Source of the DNA: Lachnospiraceae bacterium
GTDB taxonomy: Bacteria > Bacillota > Clostridia > Lachnospirales > Lachnospiraceae
Assembly: GCA_017431345.1 (NCBI GenBank)
Contig: JAFRLH010000024.1
Span: 1 to 64,000 of the forward strand
Direction: 5' to 3'
Length of the DNA stretch: 64,000 nt
Both the position numbers and the translations under genes were made by a program. The stretch's first letter is position 1. The number at the start of each line of letters is the position of its first letter. Shown piece after piece: positions 17,587 through 27,700 of this stretch. The notes below the pieces were generated by a model that was not told the DNA's origin, made no database searches, and worked only from the letters and a program-made list of their open reading frames with translations.

Positions 17587-18891
17587 TCAGCTGCAGAACT
17601 TCTGTGCGAACCGCATAAGATACTCCAGATCTTTCGCGCCGGCCGTTTCGAACGATGAATGCATCGCCAGCTGTGCGAGGCCGATATCGGCCGTATTCAT
17701 GGACAGCTGTGTGTTGGCAATGCTTCCAAGCGTTGAACCGCCGCGCATATCCGACCGGTTCACAAAAGTCTGTACCGGAATATCATTGTCCATGCACAGT
17801 TTTTTTACGAACGCAGCCGATACACCGTCTGTCGTATACAGCTGGCCGGCATGGTATTTCAGAACGATCCCGCCGTTCATCTGCGGCCGGTTCACGGGAT
17901 CGGCTTTGTCCGTGTGATTGGGATGGACAGCATGGGCATTGTCCGCGGAGATCATCATGCCCCGCTGCGCGGCAGCGTGCATTTCCGAGAAGGTCATCCC
18001 GAGGCTTTCACGGATCCTCACCAGGCAGTCGGAAAGGAAGGTCGATTCCGCGCCCTGTTTGCTGCGGCTGCCCACTTCTTCATTATCAAATACACAGTGC
18101 ATAGACAGAACATTTTCCGACGCCTGCGACGCCATAAAGCCGGAAAAAGTGCCATAAACGCACATGAGATCATCCAGTTTTGCTGCAGAAATGAATTCTC
18201 CCTCCGGTCCCCAGATATACGGTTCCTGCCGGTTCACCAGGAACAGATCCATGCCCAGGATGCGGTCTGAAGGCTTTCCCGGCGCATCGGCTGTTTCCGC
18301 AGCACCGATCCCTGCCTCTTCCGCTATGGTCTCCATGAATCGGTCTCCTTTTTCTCCCAAAGCGAACAGCGGCTGCATGTCGGTCTGCACATTCGTCATG
18401 GCCTTCTCGTTGGCTTCGCGGTCCATATGGATCGCCAGGGAGGGAATAATGAGCAGATCCCGGTCCGGATAAACCAGTTTCTGAACGATGCGCCCGTTTT
18501 CTTCGATCAGCACTCTGCCGGCCACGCTGAGCGGACGGTCATACCAGGTATTCTTCAGCATCCCGCCGTAGGGTTCTATATTCAGCTTTACACAGCCGGC
18601 GGCACCGATCTCCGGATCCGGCTTGATCTTAAAGCACGGGGAATCGCTGTGGCCTGCCAGGATCCGCAGGATCTCCGGCTTCTTCTCTGGCAGGCGGAAG
18701 GAGATCACCGAGGAATCATTCCTTGTCACAAAATATTGTCTGCCGGGCACCAGATCCCAGGACGGCATTGTCTCATAAAGCCTGACAAATCCGGCTTCTT
18801 CCAGACGGCTGGCCAACGCCTGCACCGCATGAAATACACTCGGACTCTCTTTCAGGAAATCCATAAAATCAGTCATTGCTTCTCTGCACAT
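17587..18891 (-). CDS. apeB: M18 family aminopeptidase
   Basis: 434 residues, full length for the M18 zinc aminopeptidases, which remove N-terminal residues (often acidic or hydrophobic) from peptides in the cytoplasm. Metal and catalytic motifs are visible: GHSDSPCFKIKP, KLDDLMCVYG, FDNEEVGSRSKQGA and SADNAHAVHPNH. The ATG at 18891 follows AGGAGGGG by seven bases. It overlaps the end of the MATE gene by 23 bases, so both are in one transcript. Confidence 0.92.
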   Translation of the reverse strand: MCREAMTDFMDFLKESPSVFHAVQALASRLEEAGFVRLYETMPSWDLVPGRQYFVTRNDSSVISFRLPEKKPEILRILAGHSDSPCFKIKPDPEIGAAGCVKLNIEPYGGMLKNTWYDRPLSVAGRVLIEENGRIVQKLVYPDRDLLIIPSLAIHMDREANEKAMTNVQTDMQPLFALGEKGDRFMETIAEEAGIGAAETADAPGKPSDRILGMDLFLVNRQEPYIWGPEGEFISAAKLDDLMCVYGTFSGFMASQASENVLSMHCVFDNEEVGSRSKQGAESTFLSDCLVRIRESLGMTFSEMHAAAQRGMMISADNAHAVHPNHTDKADPVNRPQMNGGIVLKYHAGQLYTTDGVSAAFVKKLCMDNDIPVQTFVNRSDMRGGSTLGSIANTQLSMNTADIGLAQLAMHSSFETAGAKDLEYLMRFAQKFCS

Positions 18892-20224
18892 AGTTTCCCC
18901 TCCTGAGGGTGAATATCATAAACCCCGCGCACAATGCGATCTGAAGGATCGTCGAACACGGCGTGGCAAGTCCGATGCGGAACAGGGATACCGGCTCCCA
19001 CCGGCTCATCAGAAACGATACGGGGACACGCACACAGAAAGCGCCGACGATCCCCTGCATCATGACAAAGCGGGTATTTTCCATCCCGTTGAAAAATCCT
19101 ATGAAGCAGAACAGGAAGCAGGTAAGCAGACAGTCGATCCCGTACGCTTTCAGATAATCCGCCGCCGCGCCTATGACATCCTGATCATTTGCAAAAATAT
19201 GCGCGAGCATATCCCCGTGGAAAAAGGCTGTATAGAACATGGAAATGCCGAAGACCACGGAAACAGCGACCGCATACCACAGGCCTTTCAACGCCCTGTC
19301 AGGCTTCCCGGCGCCTCTGTTCTGCGCCACAAAAGCCGACATGGCCTGCATAAACGCGCTGGGAACGAGCATGATAAAGGCGCATACCTTTTCCGCAACG
19401 CCCACACCGGCTGAAGCGACCAGTCCGATCCCGTTCACGATCGCCAGGATGACCAGGAAAGATACGCTCACCAGAAAATCCTGCAGCGCGATCGGCGTCC
19501 CGAGGAAAACGATCTTCGAAATAATATTCCGCCTTAATCCCAGGTATTTTCTATTAAAAGTGAACGGCAGTTTTTTCCGCCTGATCAGAAGCAGTGAAAT
19601 AACCACGCTGATCAGCTGGGCAGCAACGGTTGCCAGCGCGGCGCCCGAAGCCCCCATCTTCAGGCCGTCCACAAGGAAGAGATCGCCGCCGATATTGCAG
19701 ATGCAGGCGATCAGCACGGTGATCAGCGGCGTTCCCGAATCCCCAATCCCTCTGAAAATGCTTCCGATCAGATTATATCCGATAATAACAATGCTTCCCG
19801 CTCCGCAGATCCTGATATAGCTGACAGTCTTTGCATATGCTTCCGGCGGTGCATGCATGATTCCGGCAAGCAGCGGGGACATAAGCGGTATAAATATTGT
19901 CAGGAAAACGCCGATGATCAGGAAAAAGACCATACCGGATCCGATGATCTTTCCGCCTGACTCGCGGTCCTTTTCCCCGATCTTCTGGCCCAGAAAAATG
20001 GTCAGGCCCATTGCCAGGCTGCTGACAAGGTGTGTCAGCGTCATCATGATCTGCGAGCCTGTTGATACCGCGGAAACGTCTTCCGCGCCGGCAAATTTTC
20101 CTACGATGAGCAGATCCACAGCGCCGTACATGGCCTGCAGAAATAAGGCAAAGAGGACCGGCATAACGAACAGAAGCAGCGGCCCCAGGATCCTGCCTTC
20201 CGTAAAATCAGTATGTTTCTTCAT
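18869..20224 (-). CDS. MATE family efflux transporter
   Basis: 451 residues with about twelve membrane helices and the MATE pattern at the start (TEGRILGPLLLFVMPVLFALFLQAMYGAVD) and middle (GASGAALATVAAQ). These antiporters use sodium or proton gradients to expel drugs or metabolites. The ribosome site is weak. First gene of a group with apeB and the small protein at 17301. Substrate not predictable. Confidence 0.88.
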   Translation of the reverse strand: MKKHTDFTEGRILGPLLLFVMPVLFALFLQAMYGAVDLLIVGKFAGAEDVSAVSTGSQIMMTLTHLVSSLAMGLTIFLGQKIGEKDRESGGKIIGSGMVFFLIIGVFLTIFIPLMSPLLAGIMHAPPEAYAKTVSYIRICGAGSIVIIGYNLIGSIFRGIGDSGTPLITVLIACICNIGGDLFLVDGLKMGASGAALATVAAQLISVVISLLLIRRKKLPFTFNRKYLGLRRNIISKIVFLGTPIALQDFLVSVSFLVILAIVNGIGLVASAGVGVAEKVCAFIMLVPSAFMQAMSAFVAQNRGAGKPDRALKGLWYAVAVSVVFGISMFYTAFFHGDMLAHIFANDQDVIGAAADYLKAYGIDCLLTCFLFCFIGFFNGMENTRFVMMQGIVGAFCVRVPVSFLMSRWEPVSLFRIGLATPCSTILQIALCAGFMIFTLRRGNYVQRSND

Positions 20225-20305
20225 GAATACTTACTACCCGAATAAATCTATGCCTGACGGTTCGTATTCCTGCCGGTATATATGTCTGTACTTCAGGCCG
20301 GACAG

Positions 20306-20332
20306 GAAAAAGCCGCGCATCAGGCGCGGCTT
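20306..20332 (-). terminator. Terminator of the radical SAM gene
   Basis: Stem AAGCCGCGC/GCGCGGCTT, five-base loop, TTTTT on the minus strand, 35 bases past the stop. Confidence 0.8.
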
Positions 20333-20366
20333 CATTATACGTTTATCCCGGTTTTTCGTCAATTCC

Positions 20367-21062
20367 TCATGACTCCAGATACTTGCGGATCTCTTCAAGT
20401 CTTTCATCACTCACCGCGAATCTGTCTCCCATCTTCCCGGTAGGGCGTGTGCCCACGGACAGCTCATCATAATCGATCTGGTCCACGATCTTCTTCAGTT
20501 CGGGCAGCTGTTCCTCTGTATCATTGTATCCCTTAAAGATGACGACACGCAGGATGAAATGTCCTTTATACTGCTTGCTGAAATTGATCAGACTCCTGAT
20601 CTTCTGTTCTACGCTCACCTCTTTGATCGGCCGGTGCATTCTCTGGAAATCATTTTCCCTGATGAAAGCGAGACATCCCACCACTTCATCGCACATATTC
20701 GCTTCGCGCATATGGAACTGCTCATCCAGCATCGGTCCGTTGACAATGATCCTTACCGGAAGGCCGTATTCATGCACCTTATCGATCAACTGATCGATCT
20801 TGTCATTGGTGATCGGATCTCCCTGTCCGAACAGATAGACCAGATCCGGTCTGTCCTTCTCGATCTTCTCTCCCAGCACCTTCAGCGAGTCTTCCACCGG
20901 GCCGAAATCAGCGGACGGCCCCTGGTATACTTTCTCACGAAAACAGATCGGACAGTTGTAAGTGCAGGATTTCTCCGGCAGCACATCCACATACAGGATC
21001 TTTCGTCCGTCTTCAACACCTTCTCCTTCCAGCTTGATCGGTTCAAATTTCAGATAGTTCAT
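20367..21062 (-). CDS. Radical SAM protein (COG0731-like)
   Basis: 231 residues. The [4Fe-4S]/SAM motif is CTYNCPIC (Cys33, Cys37, Cys40); a GQGDP block takes the place of the usual GGEP, and HRPIKEVSVEQKIRSL plus FKGYNDTEEQLPELKKI match the COG0731 family of Fe-S oxidoreductases related to TYW1. There is no SPASM-like extra cluster domain. The reaction is unknown. It is transcribed away from the GntR regulator, with operator palindromes between them, so it is probably in that regulon. Confidence 0.82.
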   Translation of the reverse strand: MNYLKFEPIKLEGEGVEDGRKILYVDVLPEKSCTYNCPICFREKVYQGPSADFGPVEDSLKVLGEKIEKDRPDLVYLFGQGDPITNDKIDQLIDKVHEYGLPVRIIVNGPMLDEQFHMREANMCDEVVGCLAFIRENDFQRMHRPIKEVSVEQKIRSLINFSKQYKGHFILRVVIFKGYNDTEEQLPELKKIVDQIDYDELSVGTRPTGKMGDRFAVSDERLEEIRKYLES

Positions 21063-21095
21063 TCCTGCACCTCCATGACTGCGGTTTATTTGTTA

Positions 21096-21111
21096 TGTTG
21101 ATATGTCAACA
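21096..21111. promoter_or_regulatory. GntR operator 1
   Basis: TGTTGATATGTCAACA, a palindrome with core TTGATATGTCAA, lying just downstream of the predicted radical SAM promoter. The same core occurs in operators 2 and 3. Confidence 0.7.
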
Positions 21112-21123
21112 TTTCTTATCTGC

Positions 21124-21152
21124 ACTATAACCCCTACCGAAGCAAATGTCAA
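21124..21152 (-). promoter_or_regulatory. Promoter of the radical SAM gene
   Basis: TTGACA (21147-21152), 17-base spacer, TATAGT (21124-21129) on the minus strand. Confidence 0.7.
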
Positions 21153-21166
21153 TAGTTTTTCAAAAA

Positions 21167-21180
21167 ATTGATATGTCAAT
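21167..21180. promoter_or_regulatory. GntR operator 2
   Basis: ATTGATATGTCAAT, perfect outer symmetry around the same core, between the two divergent promoters and 13 bases before the -35 of the regulator gene. Confidence 0.7.
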
Positions 21181-21192
21181 ATGCTGTATTCT

Positions 21193-21221
21193 TTGACAAA
21201 CCGCTTTATTTCTGCTATTCT
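21193..21221 (+). promoter_or_regulatory. Promoter of the GntR gene
   Basis: TTGACA (21193-21198), 17-base spacer, TATTCT (21216-21221). Confidence 0.65.
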
Positions 21222-21276
21222 TTTTAAGGAATACATGCTGCTTTTGAACCGGCAGCATCGTCAGGGAGGTATAGAT

Positions 21277-21987
21277 ATGGGCGTTCCCATGTATATGAGG
21301 ATACAGCAGTATATAAGAAGACAGATCGAATCCGGAGAATGGCCGGCTGATTCTTCCGTGCCGACCGAAGCCGAGTTGATGGAAAAATTCAACGTCAGCC
21401 GGATCACTGTAACGACCGCGTTAAGGGAGCTCGTAAAAGAAGGCCTGATCTACCGGATCCAGGGAAAAGGCACCTATGTCGCAAAACAGGAAAAGAATCC
21501 GGACATCTTCGAGATTGCCAACATGATCGGTCTTGCAGAATCTCTGGAATCCACCGTGCTCCCCGGAGAGCACAGGCTGGAAAAATTCGAACTGGCTTAT
21601 CCCGAAGAGGATATTGCTGCTATCCTGCAGCTGGATCAGGATCAGAAAGCATTCATTATCAACCGGAATAAATATAATGAAGACATTCCGATCGTTGCGG
21701 AAAAAGTTTATTATCCTGATTATATCTTCTCGGATCTTCCGCAGGAAAAGCTGGCCGCAGAACATATCTCTTCTCTTCTTGCCGAGCTGGGGATCGAGAT
21801 TGGAAAGACTGTTTCCTATGTGGAGCCTGTTTTATGCAATGCCGAGATCGCAGCCCAGCTGAAACTGAAAGAAGGAATCCCGATTATCAAAATCTCACTG
21901 GAGATCTATGATAAGAAGAGCAATCCCATCGTACTGATCGAAATGTATAATTACGGCAAACAGAAGCTCGTGACCAACAGAGACTGA
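21277..21987 (+). CDS. GntR/HutC family regulator with UTRA domain
   Basis: 236 residues. The N-terminal winged helix reads MYMRIQQYIRRQIESGEW...PTEAELMEKFNVSRITV...GLIYRIQGKGTYVA, the GntR DNA-binding signature. The rest (about 85-236) is a UTRA ligand-binding domain. The ATG at 21277 follows GGGAGG; the upstream in-frame stretch covers the promoter. Three matching palindromes lie near its own, the radical SAM and the symporter promoters, so it likely represses all three until its ligand, probably the symporter's substrate, is present (inference). Confidence 0.9.
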   Translation: MGVPMYMRIQQYIRRQIESGEWPADSSVPTEAELMEKFNVSRITVTTALRELVKEGLIYRIQGKGTYVAKQEKNPDIFEIANMIGLAESLESTVLPGEHRLEKFELAYPEEDIAAILQLDQDQKAFIINRNKYNEDIPIVAEKVYYPDYIFSDLPQEKLAAEHISSLLAELGIEIGKTVSYVEPVLCNAEIAAQLKLKEGIPIIKISLEIYDKKSNPIVLIEMYNYGKQKLVTNRD

Positions 21988-21998
21988 ACCGGACTCCC

Positions 21999-22024
21999 GC
22001 AGCTGCCGCAGGGCAGCTGCTTTT
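21999..22024 (+). terminator. Terminator of the GntR gene
   Basis: Stem GCAGCTGCC/GGCAGCTGC, four-base loop, then TTTT. Confidence 0.75.
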
Positions 22025-22062
22025 ATGTTCGTAAAATAATTTAAAAATTTTAATTTAGCATA

Positions 22063-22091
22063 TTGACATATCAACATGTTAATAGTATAAT
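22063..22091 (+). promoter_or_regulatory. Symporter promoter overlapped by GntR operator 3
   Basis: Perfect consensus TTGACA (22063-22068), 17-base spacer, TATAAT (22086-22091). The -35 box is the left half of TTGACATATCAA (22063-22074), the same palindrome as operators 1 and 2, so a bound regulator would block RNA polymerase. Confidence 0.8.
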
Positions 22092-22133
22092 TCGATCATC
22101 AACAGAAGGCGCTCGCCAAAAGGAGGAGGAAAA

Positions 22134-23555
22134 ATGCCTAACACATCGAACGTACTGGTACCCAGCCCCAAGATGCTGATCCTGATCGTTGCTTACTTCG
22201 TTGCACTGATCGTATTCGGAATGCTGGCATCCAAAAAAGAGAACAAGGATTCCATGAAAGAATTCGCGCTGGCCGGCAAAGGACTCGGTTCTTTCGTCCT
22301 GATCGGAACATTCATGTCGACCTGGATGGGCGGCGGCACCATCACCGGGAGCGTGAACAGCCTTGCCTATAATTTCGGCCTCGGCCCGGCGATCACCTAT
22401 ATGGTCCCTTCCGTCGTCGCGACCATGCTGCTCTATTTCCTCGGTCCGGTCGTCAGAAGCCGCGGCAAAATGACCGTTGCCGGCCTGCTGGAAGATTCCT
22501 ACGGCAAGACCGTAAGGATGATCTCCGCTGTCCTGATCGCTCTTGCCTGCTTCTCCATCGTTTCCTTCCAGTACAGAGGCCTTGGCATCGTTATGAACGC
22601 TGCCACCGGCATCAACATTGATATTGCTACCGTCATCGGCTGCGCGATCATTATTGCACTGGCTTATTCCGGCGGACTGAAGTCGGTTGCTTATACGGAT
22701 GCCATGTCCGCGCTGATCATGCTTGTCGGCCTCGGCGTTGCCATCCCCGTTGTCCTTTCCAAAGTCGGCGGATGGGACTGGGTCATGACACAGGCTGCCG
22801 TCGAAGATCCCAACCTTCTGACCATTAACGGCGGATGGGGTTTCAGAGAGTATCTGGCAAACCTGCTTCCTCCTTTCCTGCTTGCGCTTGGCGATCAGAA
22901 CATGTATCAGCGTATGTCTGCTGCCAAAGATGACAAGAGCGTAAAGATCGGTATGATCGGCTGGGCGCTCGGCACAGCCATCGTCCTTCCCGCAATTGCC
23001 CTCTTAGGATTCATCGGACGCGTTTACTTCAGCACCAATATCGATGCTTCCCAGTCCCTGATCGCTACTTCCACCATTACGCCCTGGTTCGTCGGCGGAC
23101 TGATGATGGCTGCAGCCGTTGCCTTCATCATTACGACCGGAGACTCCTATCTCCTCTCCGGCGCGACCAATGTTTCCACCGATGTTTATGCGCACTTTAA
23201 GAAGGACGCATCTGATACCCAGATGCTGAAGATCACCCGCGTCAGCATCGCCCTGTTCGGCATCCTGGCTCTCGGCATTCTGAAGTTCTTCCCCAGCATT
23301 CTGGCGATTCAGTACTGGGCCTATACGATCGTCGGCGCAGGCATCACGCCTTCCCTGATCGGCTGCATCCTCTTCCCCGGAAAAGTCACCAAATGGGGCG
23401 GATTGTTCTCGATGGTATCCGGTGCGGTCCTGACGGTCGCCTGGGAAATGGCCGGCCAGCCTTTCGGCGTTGCTACGATCCTGGTCGCCTTCCCGGTCTC
23501 CCTGCTCATGCTGATCGTTGTATCCGCTCTTACACAGGGTTCCAAAGAAGCATAA
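22134..23555 (+). CDS. Sodium:solute symporter (SSF family)
   Basis: 473 residues with about 12-13 membrane helices. Typical SSF features include the early FALAGKGLGSFVLIGTFMSTWMGGG block and AYSGGLKSVAYTDAMSALIM. The family imports sugars, amino acids, pantothenate, nucleobases or carboxylates with sodium; the substrate is not evident. AGGAGGA precedes the ATG. Control by the neighbouring GntR protein is suggested by the operator in its promoter. Confidence 0.9.
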   Translation: MPNTSNVLVPSPKMLILIVAYFVALIVFGMLASKKENKDSMKEFALAGKGLGSFVLIGTFMSTWMGGGTITGSVNSLAYNFGLGPAITYMVPSVVATMLLYFLGPVVRSRGKMTVAGLLEDSYGKTVRMISAVLIALACFSIVSFQYRGLGIVMNAATGINIDIATVIGCAIIIALAYSGGLKSVAYTDAMSALIMLVGLGVAIPVVLSKVGGWDWVMTQAAVEDPNLLTINGGWGFREYLANLLPPFLLALGDQNMYQRMSAAKDDKSVKIGMIGWALGTAIVLPAIALLGFIGRVYFSTNIDASQSLIATSTITPWFVGGLMMAAAVAFIITTGDSYLLSGATNVSTDVYAHFKKDASDTQMLKITRVSIALFGILALGILKFFPSILAIQYWAYTIVGAGITPSLIGCILFPGKVTKWGGLFSMVSGAVLTVAWEMAGQPFGVATILVAFPVSLLMLIVVSALTQGSKEA

Positions 23556-23613
23556 GAACCTTCAGCAAAAACAGTTCCCTGCAATAGCGGGATTCATAAT
23601 GAGATAACAAATA

Positions 23614-23731
23614 CTGTCATCCTGAGGAACTTCGGTTCCGAAGGATCTACGCCCTGCGCATGCGGTTTTGCCAAAACCGGCATATAGAAGCGGTGGATCC
23701 TTCAGGCTGCAAACAGCCTTCAGGATGACAG
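23614..23731. repeat. 118-bp palindromic repeat element with 12-bp inverted ends
   Basis: Ends CTGTCATCCTGA and TCAGGATGACAG are perfect inverted repeats; inside, GAAGGATC and GGATCCTTC form a second pair. There is no open frame of note. It resembles the dispersed TGTCATCCTGAG-type elements seen in many bacterial genomes (recollection). It sits between the symporter and YitT genes. Confidence 0.75.
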
Positions 23732-23780
23732 CGGATTATATTTTCCACGTCTTCCCATCACAGATCAGGAGATTCAAACT

Positions 23781-24638
23781 ATGAAACAGGCGAAAGAAAT
23801 CTTTTTTCTCACACTGGGGACGTTCATTGCAGCGGCCGCCGTATTCTTTTTTCTGGTCCCGAGCCATTGTTCGGTAAGCAGTATTTCCGGTCTGGCGATC
23901 CTGCTGTCAAATGTCTTCCCGCTTTCCGTCTCGCAGCTCACCATGATCCTGAATGTGGCCCTGCTGATCGTCGGCTTCCTCACCTGCGGCAATGAATTCG
24001 GGCTGAAAACTGTCTATACATCGGTTATCCTGCCGCTTTTCATAGGTCTGTTCGAGCTGCTTCTTCCGAATTACCGTTCTCTTACCGGGGATGCGGCACT
24101 GGATGTAGTCTGTTATATCTTCACCGTCAGTATCGGTCTTGCAATCCTCTTCACCAGAAATGCATCCTCCGGCGGACTGGATATTGTTGCCAAGGTCATG
24201 AACAAATATCTGAACATAGAGCTTGGAAAAGCCATGTCCATGGCCGGCATGTGTATTGCGCTTTCTTCCGTCTTCTTCTACGACAGCAAAACTGTTGTAC
24301 TGAGCGTTCTCGGCACCTATCTGAACGGGATCGTCCTGGATCATTTCATTTTCGACCAGAGCGTCAAGCGCAGGGTGTGCATCGTGTCGGATAAAAGCGA
24401 AGAGATCCGGAACTTTATCCTGAAGGAACTGCACAGCGGCGCATCCATTTATCAGTGCATCGGCGCGCTGCACATGAAGCCGCGCAACGAGATCATTACT
24501 ATTGTTTCCAAGACAGAATACCAGAAGCTCATGCCTTATCTGCAGAAGACAGATCCAAATGCATTTGTTACTGTTTATAAAGTAACTGACATGCGTTATA
24601 TTCCGAAACATCCGACCTATGGCAATGATGCAGATTAA
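23781..24638 (+). CDS. YitT family membrane protein (DUF161/DUF2179)
   Basis: 285 residues. Five or six membrane helices in the first 190 residues (TLGTFIAAAAVFFFLVPSHC near the start, RNASSGGLDIVAKVMNKY in the middle), then the cytoplasmic DUF2179 domain (about 205-280, RRVCIVSDKSEEIRNFI). The function of YitT proteins is not established. AGGAG precedes the ATG. Confidence 0.87.
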   Translation: MKQAKEIFFLTLGTFIAAAAVFFFLVPSHCSVSSISGLAILLSNVFPLSVSQLTMILNVALLIVGFLTCGNEFGLKTVYTSVILPLFIGLFELLLPNYRSLTGDAALDVVCYIFTVSIGLAILFTRNASSGGLDIVAKVMNKYLNIELGKAMSMAGMCIALSSVFFYDSKTVVLSVLGTYLNGIVLDHFIFDQSVKRRVCIVSDKSEEIRNFILKELHSGASIYQCIGALHMKPRNEIITIVSKTEYQKLMPYLQKTDPNAFVTVYKVTDMRYIPKHPTYGNDAD

Positions 24639-24694
24639 ACGGACAGAAGCCCCGCAATTTTCTTTCCCTGTACATAAAGAATCTCTTTGCGGCA

Positions 24695-24723
24695 GAAAAA
24701 GAGCCGGCGGGCAGCCGGCTCTT
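24695..24723 (-). terminator. Terminator of the large repeat-protein gene
   Basis: Stem AAGAGCCGGC/GCCGGCTCTT, five-base loop, TTTTT on the minus strand. Confidence 0.8.
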
Positions 24724-24750
24724 CCTGCTTTGAATCCTGTTTTCAGGGCT

Positions 24751-27700
24751 TCATTTGACTTTGACCTTCACTTTTGCAAACAGACCGTTCTGTGCGTAAA
24801 TATAGATCGTACACGTTCCGGCTTTCCTTGCTTTGATCTTTCCTTTCTTATTCACGGAAACCACTTTCTTATTGCTCGACTCATAGGACAGCTTTCTGTG
24901 CTGCTTCACCTTGATATTCTCCGGCTTCACCTGCACTGCTTTCAGCTTGAAGGTCTTTCCTTTCTTCAGCGTCAGTTTTTTCTTTTTAACATTCTTCACC
25001 TTAACGGAAGTGAAATCTCCGTATTTCTCATTTCCCTTCGTCATAAAGTGAATCGACTTGCTTGTGGCGATGACCTTCTTTACGCCTTTGCTGTCTAACG
25101 CATAAGCAGCAACAATAAACTTGTAGTAAGTGCCTTTCTTCAGCTTGATCTTCCTGATTTTGGTGATCTTTTTGGACAGGGTCCCGGCTTTCTTTATCGT
25201 TGCGAGCTTCAGATATTTATTCTTCTTCCCGCACTTATTGCCGTAAATGATGTAGCCCTTCGCGCCCTTGACCCTTGTCCAGGAAAGCGTGACTGAGTTC
25301 GTCTTGATCTTCTTCGCTTTCGCCCGGAGGAGGCCGAAGTTTGAACCCTTCGGATCCCCGTTTCCGGTGATCTTGGCCATGGCTTTATCCGCAGCTTTTA
25401 CTGTCGGCGCTTTTTCCGGGGACAGAGGGGCAACCTTGCCCGAATCGGCTGCTGTTGTCTCTTCCTTACCGGGCTCGTCCGGCTTTGTCTCCTCCTTACC
25501 AGGCTCCGTTTCCTTTTCAGGCTCCGTTTCCTTTTCAGGCTCCGTTTCGGGTTTGGCGTTGTCTTCCCAATGGGCATAGACCGTAGCGTCAGATGTGAAG
25601 ACCGCAGCGGCTGTCACCTTTTCGCCATCGGTTTTTTCCGTAAACCAGCCGTCGAAGACCTTGCCGCTTAATGTCGGCGTCGGCAGGGACGCAAGTTTCC
25701 CGTCTCCTCCCGTAGTACCGCTTGCAGGCGATACGGTTCCGCCGTTCGCGTTGAAAGTAACCGTATAGACCTCCTTGAAGGTGTATGTGAACGTCGTATT
25801 CGAGCTGATCACGGCTCCTGTCGGATCGGTATCCCATGCGCCGTCTGCATAGCCTGTATTCGGTTTCATTCCCGCCGGGATGGCTGCAGGCGTCTCTCCT
25901 TCTTCGACCCGCTCCGTTTGTACTTCTGCCGAGCCGTTCGCCCATGTACCGTTCACGACACTGTATGTGACGGTGTACTTGACAATTACCGGGATACGGT
26001 CTACCTGATCATCCTGACAGATGGAGCAGGTGCGTACTTTCCGGCCTTCTGTCGTTTCCGTCGGTGCTTTCACGACTTGCCATTCTCCCCAGTTGTGCGT
26101 ATGAACAGGCGTTTTCACTTCTGCCGCCTCGGACGGGTCAGAGGCATTCTGTCTGTCACTGCCCTTCATGCGGGCGTACACTTCATACTCCGTGTCCTCT
26201 TTCAGGTCTTCCCAGCGGACTTCCCCGTTCTCATCCGGAGTGATCCAGGCATCCGGGCTCTTTCCTTTTTCGACGAGCGCGTATTCAGCGCCAGCGGCCG
26301 TTACCGTGACGATGACCGTGTCCTCGCTGAGAGCTTTCGCGTTCGGCGCGGCAGGTGCCGCCTGGTCTTCCTTCGGCGTTGTCACGGTGGTACTTACCGC
26401 TTCAGAAGCGGCTTTGTCCCCGGTCTCAGGCTTTCTTGCCCAGACAACATACGGTTCACCCGGCAGGAGATCCGTCCACGCAACGTCGGAGGTTCCATCT
26501 CCGGAACTTATCGCACTGTCCCAATCCTTATCCGTCGGGGTCTTTCCGGTCCCAAGGATTAAGTACTCGGCATCTGCCGCGGGATTGTTTACCCGGATCG
26601 TATGTGCATCCGCAGCCTCCGCGCTCAGTGACGGGGCGTCCTGGTTCTGCTTCCATTTCGCGGTATAGGTCGGGTTTGTATCCGGCATGTAGGACGGAAT
26701 AACCGCATCATTTCCATTGCTGTCCTTCCATCCGCAGAAGGTGTATCCCTCCCATTCCGGATCCTCCGGCGCCGTGACAGGAGCACCATAGAACCCCTCG
26801 ATACCGTCGATTGTGTTCCCGCCGTCCGGATCTTCGAAAGTGATCGTATAACTTACCGGAGCCCAGACCGCCTTTACAGTCAGATTCTCTGCCGGCATCG
26901 TCTCCGGTATGGCAGGCATCCAGCCCTTAAAGGTATAGTGTACCTTCTTCGGATCTGTCGGTGCAGTGACAGAGGCGCCGTAATTCATCGTGACCGCCAT
27001 ATCACTCCCTCCGCCGGCGTAGTCGAAGGAGATGGTATACTTGTTCGCCGTCCATTGTGCTGTCAGGACTTCATCCTGTGTAAAGGTATATTCTCCCTCA
27101 CATATTTCATTCTCGACATTGTACCAGCCATCAAATGTATAACCCGTGCGGGTCGTGGCAAATCTCGGATCCAACAGATTGACTATATCGCCTTCATAAT
27201 CGGTAAGCGGCTCTACTGCCGTTCCGCCATTCGCGTCAAAACGCAGCGTCACACGATTCCGTTCGACATACTGCGCGGTCAGCGTTATCGTATTTCCTAC
27301 TGCTGCATCAGGATTATCCTGTGCATTCCAGTTATCAAAGCGGAATGTCCCGCCGGCTGAATACAGCTTCCCGTCCGGAGCCTTCCAACCGGTAAATTCG
27401 TAACCGGGTTCTGCATCCAGTGCTTGTGCCAGCTCCGTTGTACTTCCGTAGGTTACCAGCATGTCATTCGGAACCCGGTGTTCGTAAAGCGGATGGTCGC
27501 CCGGATTATATCTCACCAGAACTTTCTTCGGTGTCCAGTGTGCTGTCAGCGTAACGGTATAATAACTGAATTTACGTTTTCTGTTTTTCCGGATGAGGTC
27601 GTTTCCGTTATTATCCTTATCGCAGTACTCCGGTGTAACGCCCCAGCCCGCTGTTTCATCCCAGCCTTCCGCGACGTAGGACAGCGTCTTCCAGTTTTCG

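Noticed and set aside
25501..25550. Tandem repeat as a possible CRISPR fragment
   Set aside because: The units are contiguous with no spacers and code for a Glu/Thr/Pro linker.
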